Source: Hetaerina americana
Taxonomy: Eukaryota > Arthropoda > Insecta > Odonata > Calopterygidae
Assembly: GCA_022747635.1 (NCBI GenBank)
Contig: JAKTNV010000009.1
Span: forward strand, 632,501-696,500
Reading direction: 5' to 3'
Length of the DNA stretch: 64,000 nucleotides
Under the pieces are notes generated by a model that saw only the letters and a list, made by a program, of their open reading frames with translations, had not been told where the DNA came from and did not search any database. A program made the translations under genes and the position numbers. Positions 30,901 to 43,785 of this stretch are shown here, piece by piece; position 1 is the first letter of the stretch; every line of letters starts with the position of its first letter.

Positions 30901-33900
30901 TAAAAATTTGCAAAAGTTAATTCTTAAACCTGTATTTTTTTCACCTCTACAAACATCTACCAAATGCTTCCACGTTGCTCTCCAGGATGACCACCTGGAG
31001 TGTTGCATACTCGCGTGCACTCGTCCTAAAACTCCAGAAAGCAATCAAGTCTTACGCTCGAGTCACACATCTCATCGTTATGAAGAGCCAAAAGTTAGAA
31101 TCAGCCAAGTCTTGCCTGTGTGTAGTTATCACAGTTATTTTCAGAGCAGAACAGAATGCATCACGCAAATATTCCCTGCAACTTAGGCGAAAGGAATTTA
31201 GCTTCATCAGAAAATTATTTCCCTGGATCCAGAAAAGATCGTATTCCACGAGGATTCACGCACCCGCATTCTACCACGTGATCACAACAGACTATTATGC
31301 CCATCGGGATTAGAGACTCCCATCCATGGTGAGATCAGGAAAATAACCGTTTATAGAACATACACCAGTTCACCCAACATTCACTTCCTACATAACTAAT
31401 TAGGAAATCAGAAAAATATTTCAGATTCGCAGGGTTCCCTGATCAAGCTGCCAATTTCTCACAATGGCTATTTTAAGAGTCTTCATCATGCATGAATATT
31501 TTTTGGTGTATTTTTCAATTTTATATACCAAAAATGTCTGATGTGTGAAATCTTTTATTTCTTTTAAACAGAAGAAATACTGAAACCTCGAGCCATCAAG
31601 TGCTTTTTTTGCAAAGGCATAGATATTACTTGCGAAACTATGATGCAAGGAGTCAGCTAAGCAGGGTTTAATCTTAAGATTTTTGTTTTTCGAGAGAATG
31701 CACAATAGCGATGACGCCTGGCGGTAAATACACCAAATTTCCATTTCTCTGGGAAGTAAGAAGTGCTTCGCCTTAAGGTACTCTCGACAGATCTTTTTAA
31801 ATAAAGTAATGGGCCGATTGCTCGTCCATCCACTCCCGCTTCTTTGAATCTCTCGAACTCATTACTCGGGACGACTCTATGTGCATTACGCTCCGAAAGA
31901 AAAACGCTCGCAAACGCGATAGTGAGGGTCCTTTGAGTGAATCCTATCTAACAGAGCGCACCAGTTGAATCCGCTGGAAGAAACGTGAGATTGGGTATTT
32001 GTTGGCCGAGCGCAGTCTATTACATGGCCAACCATTTCGCAAGGCGCAGATTCTGATGGAATGGAGCAGGCACTCGGTGCCACTCCGGGTGTCGCCGCAC
32101 TTACGGCACTGACTCAGGAATCATGCATCACGACTGAATGAAACATCAGCTGACATCGTATTCCTGGGAGGGTCTTGGAATATTTCCTCTCCCTTCCCTG
32201 CCTTCTCTTCCACATTAAGATCGTTGTAATTCTCTCGATGCTTAGAGTTTCTGCTGAAAAACATTTTCATAATTCCCCACATAGATTCAAAATACATCAT
32301 GATTTTTTGGCGATATCAATAAATGAATAATACAGAGTTCATATTGATAAGCAATCGAGGAGATCAACCACTGCCAAGTCCAAGGGCGAATGAATATTAA
32401 AAGTCAGGATATGTATGAGACAATTTCTTTCGCTATCTCTTCCCAGCGGAATCTCGCAAATGTATGGTATGTCGAAAATAATTCCGCATAAATCTTACTG
32501 CGTTCCAGTAGGAGTCCACCCTTCTCGTTGCCTCGGACAATTAACACGGCTCTCGTTCCGAAAAATCATTAACAAATTTTTTCTAAGCTGAAAAATTTTC
32601 GCCGGTCTCAGGAATCTGTGACCTTGGGCTCCACAGTTAGACCTCTGGTCATTTCTCTCAAAATCATGAGCATATTGCCGATGGATGATGCCGGCACATT
32701 CCGAATGGAAGAGCTTTATTTTAATATCCATCATCAACTAGTGGCACATTAACTGACGCATATCATTGAAAAACTTCGTTTCTATCCACATAAGACGATA
32801 AGCAGTCGGATATACGTAAATGCTCAGTGCTACGAAAATTCATGAAATGGTCAATCCATGTGGGAGGGGAGAAACGGCGCCAATCCAAGTCATATCCATG
32901 CAATCAATTCCCCAGCCTCTATGCTCTTGGACCAAAAGCAATAAATTAGGAACAATGACTCCCGTTTGTCGCTCGTAATAAGATGTAGAAAAAGTGAAAA
33001 TATTACGCAGCGGATTAAGACGAAAAGAGGGGAAGGAGACATGCTCAACACGGCGAGGAGAAAAGGAACGCGGAGAAAAGATGACATCTGGAAAATGATG
33101 AATGCCGTTGAGGCGAGGGATGGGGAGGGGGTGGGTAATGGCGGAAGCGAGGGGTGTAAAAGAGAGGGGAGGAGAGACGGCGGGCGAGAGGGAAAGAACG
33201 AAGCGGGGCGCTCGCGGGGAAATTCGCATTTATTACACCGCATCACTTACTGCTTCGGAGCTCGTCATCAATGCATGGTGCGAGGGGGATGGGTCGGGGA
33301 ATGGAAGGGACGAAGGGGTTCAGAGGAAGACGGGACCGATTCAAAGGGAGATCATATGCTTTTTGAATTCGCTCGAGAGGGACGGAGGTTAAGACGATGC
33401 CATCACTTCAAGCCCTCGTCCCCTAGGAGCAAAACATCGACGCGCTCCCGATTCGCATTTGATGTGCGAGAGGCAGGCGTCGACTCTCTCTGCAGAGGTG
33501 CAAGCAAGCACCAGGAGAAAGGCATTTCAAAATTAACATAACGTGCAAATTGTCGATATTAGACAAGGCGCTCTCGTGGCGGCAATGCGATCTCCTTCCA
33601 GTCGTCGGTCATCCCTATTTCGACGTTTGCTTGGCTCCGCATCTCGACACCATCTATCCTCCCGGTCGGGCCGATTGTCATCGCCCGCGTATGGCGGCGG
33701 CATGGTGCGTGGATTGGTGCGTAGAGTGTCCGACCCATGGATCGTGGCGTTGGAATCCGAGCGACTTCTCGCCCGGCCTCACCGACTCCTTGGTCCGGCA
33801 TCGCCCCGGGCGGAATGCGTCCCTCGGTGCGCCCGGGAAGTGGAGAAGGGAGCGACCCCGCCCAATAACCTCATTGATGCGTGTGACCTGGGCACTCCTC

Positions 33901-34163
33901 AGAACGTGATGCTCCACGCCTGGACATCACCACTGCATCCGCGATGATTAATGAGTTAATCGCCGATGTAGCAAAACACGCATTTCGCTTTCTCCCCGCT
34001 CATATTTTGGAGAATGTTAAGACTTGTGCATACTTTCAAGAAGTTTCTCTCAGCTACTTCTCTAAATTTCCAAGAAACCCCATTCCAACAAGCGGGTTTG
34101 CGTGAGAATTATGGAAAACATTTGTCGCCAAAGGGGTTAACTAAATGGAATTTACACAATATA
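27955..34163. other. Long interval without a recognised gene
   Basis: 28400-30100 and 32840-33950 are GC-richer and produce many overlapping open frames on both strands (the longest is 163 codons at 29054-29545). I see no domain, repeat of a known element or convincing exon in them. The intervening DNA is AT-rich. CpG-rich host regulatory or UTR sequence is possible but unproven. Confidence 0.4.
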
Positions 34164-34243
34164 TTGAAATGAAATGAGTAAATGTGTTATTCCACACACA
34201 ATCAAGTGCGTGTGGAATTAAAGGATTACTTATTTCATTTCAA
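34164..34243. repeat. 37-bp-arm inverted repeat with TGTGGAATTA core
   Basis: 34164-34200 and 34207-34243 pair, apart from a central mismatched patch, around a 6-bp loop. The right arm carries GTGTGGAATTAAAGG, resembling the terminal repeats at 413 and 15466. Confidence 0.75.
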
Positions 34244-34939
34244 CTGACAAAATGGTTTTCTTCAATGCCATCAGCAGCCGTTGTCTTACGACCTTGGTGG
34301 GCAAGAACTCATTCCAAGCACCCATAGTTGAGTGGTTATCAGAAGAGAATAGAAACTTCATACAGGTGATATTTTTAGCGCATAAATCATAACGGAATTA
34401 ATATTAAGTTTTGACATTTTGAAAGAATTCCAATTTCTGTTCTCTTTTTGCTACTGATCAGTCGGAAAGGCCATTCAAATCCGGAGCAGTAGCAAAATCA
34501 ATGAACATGTCATGCTCTGCCGTTATAAAACATGACCTCGTGTTTTAGCGGTTCCTCTCATGTTGCATGTATTCTCTAAAATATCAGTCTCCGTTAGATG
34601 TACTAAAATGGAATGTCTAGTCAGCATTGGGCTTATCTTTTATGAAGGCTATTTGATTTACCTTTGGTGGAATTGAATTGTTTGAGCACTTTTTTAGTTT
34701 CCAAAAGTGGAGAATGGAATGAGTACTCTTCACTGAACATTTGGGCACATAGAGCGAAGGTACTTCGATCATAAGATCCGCTGGTCATTAATATTCGCCG
34801 GGCCTGGAAACGCCAGTTGCCACGACAAAGGTTGCATTGATGAATGTTACCTTTGTCGTCGAAATTCCTCCTCTGGAAGTCAACCTTAAGGTCGAAGTTG
34901 CGTATGAGAAACAAATTTGCACTTTTCCACAGATTGATT
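34244..34939. other. No gene recognised
   Basis: AT-rich. A minus-strand frame at 34633-34950 begins inside a Penelope-tail-like segment and has no domain. Confidence 0.4.
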
Positions 34940-34985
34940 GCAACGTACAACGCGTTTCAGTTCATCGAAGCATCTTCAGGTACCA
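34940..34985 (-). ncRNA. Possible degenerate hammerhead motif
   Basis: On the minus strand CTGAAGA (34979-34973) is followed by a 14-nt segment with an imperfect stem, then GAAAC (34958-34954) and GCGTT. The downstream sequence contains CTGTGGAAAAGTGCAA, similar in layout to the Penelope-type tail at 394-430. Stem II has a mismatch, and cleavage would follow GUU rather than GUC. Confidence 0.3.
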
Positions 34986-35267
34986 GACCCAAATTCGTTT
35001 CTCATAACGACGAACTTCCACTGCATCTCGCCTCCATCTGTTGAATACATTCGAAGTTCCTTCTTTGCCCTTTCGAGTACGTGCATCTATTTGTGCATTT
35101 TTGTACATTTTAAGTAAAGCGATTCCGTGAATAAAATTTACATTGACAGATATACCTTAAATAATGACTTACTGAAACTGGAGGTTGTACTAGTATCGAT
35201 TTGAGATTCCTTAACGAATGTTCACAGACTTCGCATCAATTCCAGCGAGTCGTCATGCGAACCCTCA

Positions 35268-35286
35268 CCGGGGGGGGGGGGGGGTT
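35268..35286. repeat. Poly-G tract
   Basis: An uninterrupted run of 16 or more G. Likely unstable in sequencing, and its length is uncertain. Confidence 0.9.
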
Positions 35287-35519
35287 GGCGCAAAAGCTGA
35301 TTATCCCGCAGAATACCCGAGCAAAACCTCCCGTTGTTTTTGGGTTCCATCTTCACCAAACAATACTGATCTACAGATTAACCATTAGTAGTATAAGATC
35401 TCAAATGATTAATTCAACGAATTGGTGACCGATCGATTCAAACGGTCTTCTTCTACCGTATGTTCATTCACAAACTTGTTGCAAAATAGATGGAGTCCAT
35501 AATCTACCGATATGGACCA

Positions 35520-35561
35520 CCGGTAAGCTTCCGGTAAGCTTCTACACTGGAAGCTTACCGG
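35520..35561. repeat. Hairpin with duplicated arm
   Basis: CCGGTAAGCTTC at 35531-35542 pairs perfectly with GAAGCTTACCGG at 35550-35561. The same arm sequence is also directly repeated just before it (35520-35530). Confidence 0.85.
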
Positions 35562-35978
35562 ACTAGGGATTTTTATCAATAAATTGTAAAAAGATTTTAA
35601 TTATAGTGGCTCCAAATTAGAAGGTTAACAACGGAAGCGTAATGCGAAACAATAAAGTAACTCTTCGTTGTAATAAATATCATCCAAGTGAATTACGTAC
35701 TGTGATTTGTGATTTCAAAATCTTTGCATCGTTAAATGAAACCCACAAAACAATGATATTATTGGTCTATTTGCCATCAATTGACCAGTCGCATTTATTA
35801 TGAGTGGGTGATATAGCATTCAGAAACATCTTCAGTAAATTAAGTCCTACAAATGCTCTTCTTTAGCATGTAAATTTCATTTCACCTCTTCGCCCAAGGG
35901 AGAGAGGAAACGATGGTTATAATAGGAGTCCTCGGCATTAACGATTACACAATCAATATGTTTGAAAATCGCAATGTA

Positions 35979-36545
35979 CAGGGTGGGTTCCTAAAGGAAT
36001 GCAACTGAATTTCCGGTGCCGCTCCTATTATTTACAGTGGAATCAAACTACTTGAAATAGGTGAGCGGGGCGCTAAGCTTTTCCGCGAAGCCCATCTCAG
36101 TGCTCTCCCAGCTGTGGAAGCGGCAGGACGACAGTTATTGTAAACCTCTGCGCGCCGACCGTGTCACGAAAAAAATGGAATCGACGATCGAGCAACGTCA
36201 CGCGATTACTAAGTTTTGTGCCAAACTGAAAAAATCTCTTGAGGAGACTACCAAAATGATTTGTGAGACTTACTACAAGTTTCCTACCTACTTATAAGTT
36301 TCAAGGTGATTAAAGGCCTTTAAGGAGGGCCGGGAAGGGGTCCATAAAGAGGTTGATCCTCAGGGACAGACAGTTAACGCCGCCTCCTACGTGGATGTGA
36401 TGGTAAGACTCCGAAAAAGGGTTATCAGGACGAGAAAAGACATTCCCGCTGCCTCACAACTCCATCACGACAACGTCCTACGAGTCTGCAATTTCCTGGC
36501 CAAACAGCAGGTGCAATCGCTGCCGCACTCCCCCTTTATCCCTCA
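35979..36545 (+). pseudogene. Mariner remnant (M3)
   Basis: CAGGGTGGGTTCCTAAAGG (35979) resembles a mariner terminal repeat. From 36175: MESTIEQRHAITKFCAKLKK, SLEETTKMICETYYK, then KAFKEGREGV, and finally LHHDNVLRVCNFLAKQQVQS (about 36462), the second catalytic segment. The central region is deleted, and stops are present. No matching right terminal repeat is visible, so the 3' end is lost. Confidence 0.75.
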
Positions 36546-37529
36546 ATAATAAAAATGTAGACATGGGATAGCGTACGAATTGTTTCCCACCGACATAATC
36601 CTCGAGGCCTAGAGTGCGCAAAATAACAGTGATTAGGGAATTGGGTTGAAGCATTGGATAAATATTTGCTTCCGCGAGTCTTCGCTCTTTGCCGAACAAT
36701 TCTCGAGTAAGATGACGCGACCATTTAGGAAATTATGAGGTATTTACCGGAGTGCAAGCAAGTATAAATTCATGACGGTAGATACGAGTAAACATTCATG
36801 AAATTCAAATCTCCATGGTTTAGCCTGGATATCAAACACGAATATTCTTTCTCGATTCACCGCAGAAGAGGATTAACTATGGAGGCGAAGTGAAGGGGTT
36901 CGTATGAGTTTCTGTGGCAAAACTTGGAGCATTAAGAATGCCGGCAGGGAGAGGAGGACGGGTGGCGGGGGAGATGAAAATGGACGGGGATGTTTACCGC
37001 TACCCGTGTAACTAATCGCTACGATTTTAGATGCACTTCCAATGATTGCCTTCGTTCTTCCGTCTCGTTTTCCCCCCTCCGATCACCTTATCCTCATCGC
37101 CCAGAGCAGACTATCTTATTCACCGCATTTGAGAGAGAGAGAAATAGTTGAATAGAGATTTCAGTTGTCACAGGATTATTTATCGCACGTTGAAGCAACT
37201 GGTTCCGTAGCGAAAAGAGAAAAAAATCAAAATTTTCAACTCCTTCGAGGTATGGGAGCTGCTCATACTGAGCACGTCTTCGAAACAATTCCTCGAGCGT
37301 TAATGCCCAAAGCAGGAGAGAGCGAGTGCAGGGCCTCTCAATTTAAAAAATCAGATGCAGTACGAGATAAATTTGCCAAAGTGTAATAATAAGCCCCTCA
37401 ACAGTTACGTGTGATTTCTGCCATTGCCTCTCAAGACTCAGATGATCACATCAGTGCACTCTTGTACAGTACCTAATACTCTCACGGGAAACATGAAAGG
37501 AATATTTGTCAGACAAATTTAATTAATAA

Positions 37530-38149
37530 AAGGTTTGTGTAAAAAGTATCGGTAACAATTTTTTCCTGAAGTGTGCGCGAAGTGCTGAATTTAGACCGTG
37601 TCGGTTGCTTGGAGTGCGCGTGATCACAGATCGTATCAGATTGGCACTGATATAAGATGACAGTGCATTATCAATTATCACTGAAAATATGGCGATGCGA
37701 AAGATCTGCGCTAAACTCGTCCTTCCGAGGGTCTTTGGACGGACGATCAAGAAAAGCAGAGTCGAGTGCCTCTGCTTGTGAAGACCTTCTGCAAAAGCAT
37801 CGCGGCGAATCTCCAAGCCCCTTTCAGTCCCCTTGGACTTGGCACTGACCAACTATTTCTTATTAGCACAAGTGAAGTCCTCCCTCCCTCAAAGGAAACT
37901 ATTTCTCACGTGCAAAATGAAATCATCCATCCCTCAAAGGACACACCACCATGGTGCCGTCAAAGGCGCTGGCATTCGTACCCTTGAGGACCTTCCGCCT
38001 ACCAGGGAGCCTTCGAGTCGTGGAAAAGCCACAAGGAAAGTGCGTCGACGCTCTTAAGGGCTCGTGCTTTGATGAACTTTGAGGCATAACAAAATATGAA
38101 ATAAATATTTTTTTCCGACATTTTTCTCGATACCTTTCATACAAACTAA
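37530..38149 (+). mobile_element. Internally deleted mariner (M4)
   Basis: The left end (GGTTTGTGTAAAAAGTATCG, 37532) and right end (CGATACCTTTCATACAAACT, 38128-38147) are imperfect inverted repeats of about 25 bp. Between them are transposase pieces: MAMRKICAKLVL (37690), SRVECLCL, then DLALTNYFLLAQVKSSLPQR (37835), which corresponds to the PDLAPxDYFLF region, then EDLPPTREPSSRGKATRKVR. The middle, including the first two catalytic aspartates, is deleted. About 620 bp in all. Confidence 0.8.
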
Positions 38150-38666
38150 GTATAATAAGAATTATACTAAATCACATTGGTGATTTAGAAGAAGTCTAAA
38201 TCATGACCATTAAACTCATATGACGTTGCTAAACGGGAAGCATGAGGCTTCTTTCCAAATTTCTCTGCTTGCAAAGCTAAAATAGCATGCTGCTGGGTTC
38301 CAATTTCTAACGAAAACCGAAGTTTCGAATGTCCGTTGCCATCCAGTTGGTTGCGCCCACTAACAGTTTGGTAAATTATTACGGGAGAGAGAGATTGTCC
38401 AGCGGAGGCATACTTGAAAACTGCTTAAAAAATCTATGGAAGCCAGAATGAATTAGGAGGAAGTAAAGAGACTGACAGAAAAGGGGACGACGACATTTGA
38501 GGCTGCCAAAAATAACAGTCAATAACAAAATCGATATTCGTGGATGGCCATTAATCGATAAAGTAACAGGGCAGACATGAGCACACCATTTTATGTCTCA
38601 CCTTTGGCAATGTTTGACACATGACTCAACTTATCAAAATATCTCCGAGAACAGCGATGAATTTGA

Positions 38667-38855
38667 ATAACATTTCATCAGGAATTCAGCTGTAATTAAG
38701 ACGATAATTTATGCAAGTTAAAACACCGGAAAAAATGCGAGAATATCAAAGAGGATGGTTTTTTCCGGTGTTTCAACTTACATTAAATTATTGTCATAAT
38801 TACAGCTGAAATTAATCACTGAAATTAATTACAGCTTAATTACTGATGAAATATT
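38667..38855. repeat. Foldback element with nested arms
   Basis: 38682-38735 pairs with 38758-38813 over about 54 bp with few mismatches (CAACTTACATTAAATTATTG side). An outer pair (38667-38699 with 38822-38855) reuses the same TTCAGCTGTAATTA word, so the right arm end is duplicated. No coding sequence. It could be a small MITE or a structured RNA source. Confidence 0.85.
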
Positions 38856-40018
38856 ATTTCAAAGTGTGTGACGTCCTCATTGGATGGTTGCAAGGTTCGG
38901 ATTTCAGTAAAGTTAAGTGTGTTAGGCGATTAAGGTAAAAATCATGAACTATTGTTTAAATGAGAAGATGATGGAAGGGTATTTGTCACATAATAAAAAT
39001 TCATAAAAAAGCTTAACTATCCACCATTATCTGTGAAGGTGCGTGTAATACGCAATGCTCTACACTTTATCCTGCAAGCTGCCACGGAAGCGTGCTGCAT
39101 AGGCTGTAAGGTTACTGACATTAGAGTAATTATTGATTGATTTCTCGTAGAGACTTGGAAGATTCGACCAAATTCCACAAACCAAATATCAGTAGTGGTT
39201 GGAAGGTTTTCAATTATATTGAAAATAAACTTTCAAGCATAATTATATCACATGCAATCAATAAGTCTGATTTCCTCATCCCCCGATAAAAGTTTATAAA
39301 CAAAAAAATTGTATGCAATCCAACTAGTTCATATTTAATCGCAAAAATACTTACTTCTTGGCACAGTCCTGCAACGCCACGTTAACACCTCTTCTGCGTA
39401 CATGCCAAAGCGATCAATACAAGAAATGTTTGCATTTTTGCCCCTAGTACTACCGTCATAATGAGCGTCAAGGTTTAAATAAAATACAAAATATTTATTT
39501 AGTTTCTTCACAGTAATAAATATGCACCGTAAGACCGCGACTATTTTAAAATAAAGAAATATTACTCAATCTCATTAACTTCAATCCGCACCGGCAATGC
39601 TTTTTCCACTTGTTCACGATACCTTCGCACGCGTTTGCGCGCCCACATTTCAGGTGCAACTCAATGGCTGCTTGATTATCATGCAGATGGAATAGAAATC
39701 AAAGACTCAATACGGTACGTCATTCCGATGTAACACTGTGATAGAAAACCAGTTAAACACGGGAATTACTTGCCGGCATAAAAACACATGGTGTGCCGGT
39801 TTCAATGGCCTGGCGTGATACGTGCATGGAACACACTTTCCAGTTTTCCATTTCGGTGAAGTCTAATTGCCGCGGCCGATATCCGGGACGCTTACAAAGA
39901 GCACTGCCGTTTCATCAATATAGCCCAGAATAAATGAAGCTAGAATGGAAACAATTGAAGGATAATGTTTTGACGAAGGGGAACTGCACGGGTGACTTCT
40001 CCATACCACGTGACTCAC
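38856..40018. other. No gene recognised; possible intron of the lectin-like gene
   Basis: AT-rich. Lies 3' of the lectin-like exon on the minus strand, so it may be intron. I did not find the following exon. Confidence 0.4.
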
Positions 40019-40148
40019 CGATTGCCAGTGTCCCGTGGTTCTGCCTGCAGATACTCTCCGCTTCAGGCCACGTGACCTTTTCGCGGAAGTGGCGAAGGAA
40101 TACCGAAGAATCCATGTCTGGGAGATACCAGGCGTTGCTTATGTTGAC
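40019..40148 (-). CDS. C-type-lectin-like exon of a host gene (partial)
   Basis: A 130-nt minus-strand exon. Upstream is a pyrimidine-rich tract ending TCTCCTTGCAG at 40149. Downstream is a consensus donor, CG|GTGAGT, at 40018. It starts in phase 0 and ends after one extra base. It encodes NAWYLPDMDSS... then VTWPEAESICRQNHGTLAI. The pattern W-x-x-A-x-x-x-C-x-x-x-x-G-x-L-A-I is the N-terminal helix signature of C-type lectin-like domains, with the first conserved cysteine. Such proteins are usually secreted or membrane-anchored carbohydrate or ligand binders. The remaining exons were not found, so the full gene, its calcium-binding residues and its name cannot be given. Confidence 0.68.
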
Positions 40149-40378
40149 CTGCAAGGAGAGAGGTGAGAGTTAAAGATCGTGCCGACTCTACAGCGGCGCA
40201 AATGAATGCGTGAAATAGAAATCCAAACGGACTAACGAATCCTTGGAAAGAATTTCAAGCCCCGAGGTGTGGCATTCAAGTGGGCAGGAAGGCCTTTTTC
40301 CTTTGCTTCCGGTGGTCCACGAGGTTATATACACTCTTTAAACAGAAAGGTTCACCTTCGACCCAGTAGGAGCAGTAT
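40149..40378. other. Probable intron flank; nothing else recognised
   Basis: Sequence 5' of the lectin-like exon on the minus strand, with the acceptor tract at its edge. Confidence 0.4.
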
Positions 40379-40690
40379 TTAGGGGAGGCGACCGACTGCT
40401 GATGTCATTTGCGCCATAGGGGATGGAGCGGGAAGGATGAAGGGTGGAGAGACACCCAGTGTCGGTATTTGCCTACTCTTAATGACGAAAGGCGTCAAGG
40501 GGTCCGCAGCTTAACGTCCCATCCGACGGACGGCGTACTCACTCCAAGTGCCCTCCACAAAGCACCTCAAGTAGGGATCGAGATACCACTGAAAAATATT
40601 CAACACCGCCGGGATTTGAACCCGGGCCCTCTGGGTGGGAAGCCGGTACGATAGCCACCGCAACAATCCCGATCCCCTCCTTCGACCTAT
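40379..40690 (-). mobile_element. tRNA-derived SINE (S1), fuller copy
   Basis: On the minus strand the head (about 40680-40605) is tRNA-like: an A-box-like TGGCTATCGTACCGG and a perfect B box, GGTTCAAATCC (40626-40616). The body contains TGGTATCTCGATCCCTACTT, GGACGTTAAGCTGCGGACCC and a 3' part ending near GCGACCGAC. A second, head-truncated copy is at 49567-49795. Transcription by RNA polymerase III is inferred from the boxes. It is not a functional tRNA gene, because the acceptor stem does not pair. Confidence 0.85.
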
Positions 40691-43600
40691 AGATGCAAAC
40701 ATTTTTCTTAAACTTTTGGACAGAGTCCAGTTACGTTGCGTGGACGGGGAACATTCTAGCACTTACGAATTCAGAAAACATTTCTTGAGGAAAAAATGTT
40801 ACTTTTGGGGAAGGAATGCATAAATATCTATCGGGACGCTTTCGGCGTCCACCGTTTAGAGTACTTACGGTAGCACAAGGGGAGCGTATTTTGCCAGGTT
40901 TAAAATCTATTCTACGTCGCATATTCGGTATTATTTCCAAGGAACAATGCTTCCATAGAAGACAAAACCACGAGAATGTATCCCGCATCACAAGGCAGGT
41001 CGTCAGGGACGGAGTTAGCTGCGTACCCTGGGGGGGAGTCACAAAAAAAACGCATTAGAAGAAACGGCATGCGACAACCGGGAAGGCAACTGAGTTTCGA
41101 AACGTCACTATCGGTAACTTTGCGTAGTGCAAAATTGGAAAACGTGAAATGAAACAATACTTAAACGCCAAAGGGAGAATATAGCACTCAAATCCACAAG
41201 AAAACTCCAATGAATCACAGTAGGTTAAAAAAACGCGTCAAATGGATAACCCCGTCCAAAAAACCAACAGGCCCTTCGGCTGTGCGGGCGATTCCTGTAC
41301 GCGTTATACTACCCGCTAAAAGTCAGAGTGAATTCCAAGGTCAATGGGTATTCCTGATTTAGTGGGGCCAAAATGTATATATACCAGGTTATCGGCCGTA
41401 GCATCATCCTTAAAGACATTGCACATTTGTACATTTGAAGAAAAGGTGCAATAAAAACAGCTAACGACTTTGCTATCACGTTAATAAACGGAATTTATGC
41501 CATCTTGTTCGAAAACGAAAACAGAGTTAACGTAGGTTTTTGCCTTTCGTTTGAGAATATTTTCTCACTTTAAAATACGAGAGTTTTCTCAATTATACTC
41601 ATACACTCGACACATTCTCTTCCATTGCAGTCTGAATCATGCCAGTCAGTTAACTTTAATTCTGGTGGAGAGCTAGCGACCTTCGTCACTCCCACGACAC
41701 GTCTCTCACCGGACTCATTAGTCGTCAACGGTCATTATGATTAACGTAATCTCCTGTAACTTTTTTAATGACTTTTCAGCGTTGAAACTCACGCAACAAG
41801 CCATAGGGCAAACGAAATTTACATAATATGGGAAAGAGGAGAAAAATTCCTTATTGAATCACGTGCCGCTTTCCGGAAAGATCCGCTGGTCGAAAAACCA
41901 CACAAACTTGGAGGAGCCGGAGTTTCCGGGTGCGCATCGGCCGGATTTTAACGTGGACCGCTCTTGGCCACCGCTCCATAATTATTGTAGAATACAAGTA
42001 TATTTTTTATCCCAGTTATTTATTTCTAAAGGATTAACCACTGCGGAAAAAATGCGACCATTTCGATTATTTGAGCATTGAATGAGCCAAAACGAATGTC
42101 CTGCACGAACCCGGCAGCGAAGCGAAATGCGGCGGCGCAATGCGGCTCGTATTTGTTTCGATAATCTTGGTGGGAGAGAGCATTGCACAGAGCTTTATTT
42201 TGTAAGGTGCATGCACCGAAGGCTCCGGCAAGCCCTTCTCATTATGTTTTCTTTGCCACGCGGGGGTTTGTGGGGCGGGAGGGAGGTAAGTGTGTCGCCC
42301 TTTCCCCCGCGTCCCTTAAGACAACCCCCCCATCCTGGTCTCCCGACCGGAAAGCCGCGATGGGGGATGAATGGCCCCTTTCTCCCACGCGGGGAACCAG
42401 GTCAAGGTGGCGGAGTGGGAGAGGACACCCTCGCGGAATCGATGAAATGACCCCCCCATCCTTCTTCCCTCCAACCTCTCCCATTATTTGCCCTCTCAAC
42501 TTGTCCGCGGTCTGGGCGAAAGCGAAGGCGGGAGCGGGCGACGTGAGATGATGACGGGTCGAAGCCCACGAAGCGAACCTGAATGCATGTTTGCAGCCCA
42601 ACGGCAGGGGACGGCGTCCGAGTATTATGGGCGGGCAATAAGCTCGGACGATTCGGCAACTTACGGATATATCGACGACTATTTGACAAAGTATGTTCTT
42701 TGTACAATTATTTCTGTGTAACAATTCTTTGTATGAATAAATCTAATTGGTACCCATAAGTCACCACTTGGGTGTGTGGCGAAGAGTGATTCCACACCAG
42801 GCATGCGACATAAAAAATAATTGCTACCCAAACGATAGTTAAAAATTAATATTTAAAATACTTTTAGGAACGAAAATAATTTTTGCGAAAGCAACATGTG
42901 ATTGGGTAGCTAAGTGTCAAATAATTGACCTTTTTACGGATTAGCTGTTTGAACTGCCAACTCATCAAGCAGAACAACACAATCGGTCGTAAGAGAGGCC
43001 AGAGGGAGCAAAAAATCCATTGTTTAGGGGTTGTTCAGGACAAACCGTCTGACTAACACTCTCCACCGCTCTATTAATTCCTCCATTGTTCGGAGTGAGA
43101 TAGCGTTATGTTCGTATCATCACTTCATCCTTGGCGTGATGACCCGTCACGGTCGCATCACGGCGGTTCACAGTTCTTCCCCTCGAAGTTCAATATTCCT
43201 TCCTGTAATCAAACCGGTGAGTGCACCTATTCCGATAGCGGAGCCATTGGTTCGAAGGGATGCGGGGATCGAATGCGGACTCCCGGGAACTTCGGAACGT
43301 TCGAGGGACGCTCCCAGGCGTGGGTGAGCCACCGCGATGAGCAGAGGGCACGAGCAACGCTCACGCACACTGATCTTAGGAAGGGAAGGGGAGACGGGGC
43401 GGATATATTAACTACTTCTATGAACATCTGAAACAGTGGTATAATAATGAGAGCGAATGGAGAGGTCAGGAGGGCACGGACTCCAAACGGATGGAGGGGC
43501 ATCCATTTGACGCTCCATTCATCCACGAGGACAAAAATCAGCGCTTCCGCCCATCACCGAGGCCGCGAATTTTTATTCTGTGACATTTAAGTTTTTAGTG

Positions 43601-43785
43601 AGTAAAATAGACTATTATTGCCGAAGTTATATGCATTATATGACGCCAAGTAGGCTCTGAAAACTATTTAAATTATAATCTTTGAAAAAAGTAGAATAAT
43701 TTCTGTCTACCATTCAACTTTAATTCATGAAAAGCAAAAATTCCACACAAAAATTTCATGTTTCTATATCACATTACGGCAACGT
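40691..43785. other. No gene recognised
   Basis: Includes a GC-rich segment at 42240-42640 with long overlapping open frames on both strands but no domain. Around 41080-41120 the plus strand has CTGAGTTTCGAAACGTC, which lacks the full hammerhead core. No exon found. Confidence 0.4.

Noticed and set aside
41085..41115. Hammerhead motif near CTGAGTTTCGAAACGTC
   Set aside because: CTGANGA is incomplete and there is no room for stem II before GAAAC.
42082..42724. Overlapping open frames in the GC-rich segment as exons
   Set aside because: Open in several frames on both strands, with proline/arginine/glycine-rich translations and no splice-supported domain.
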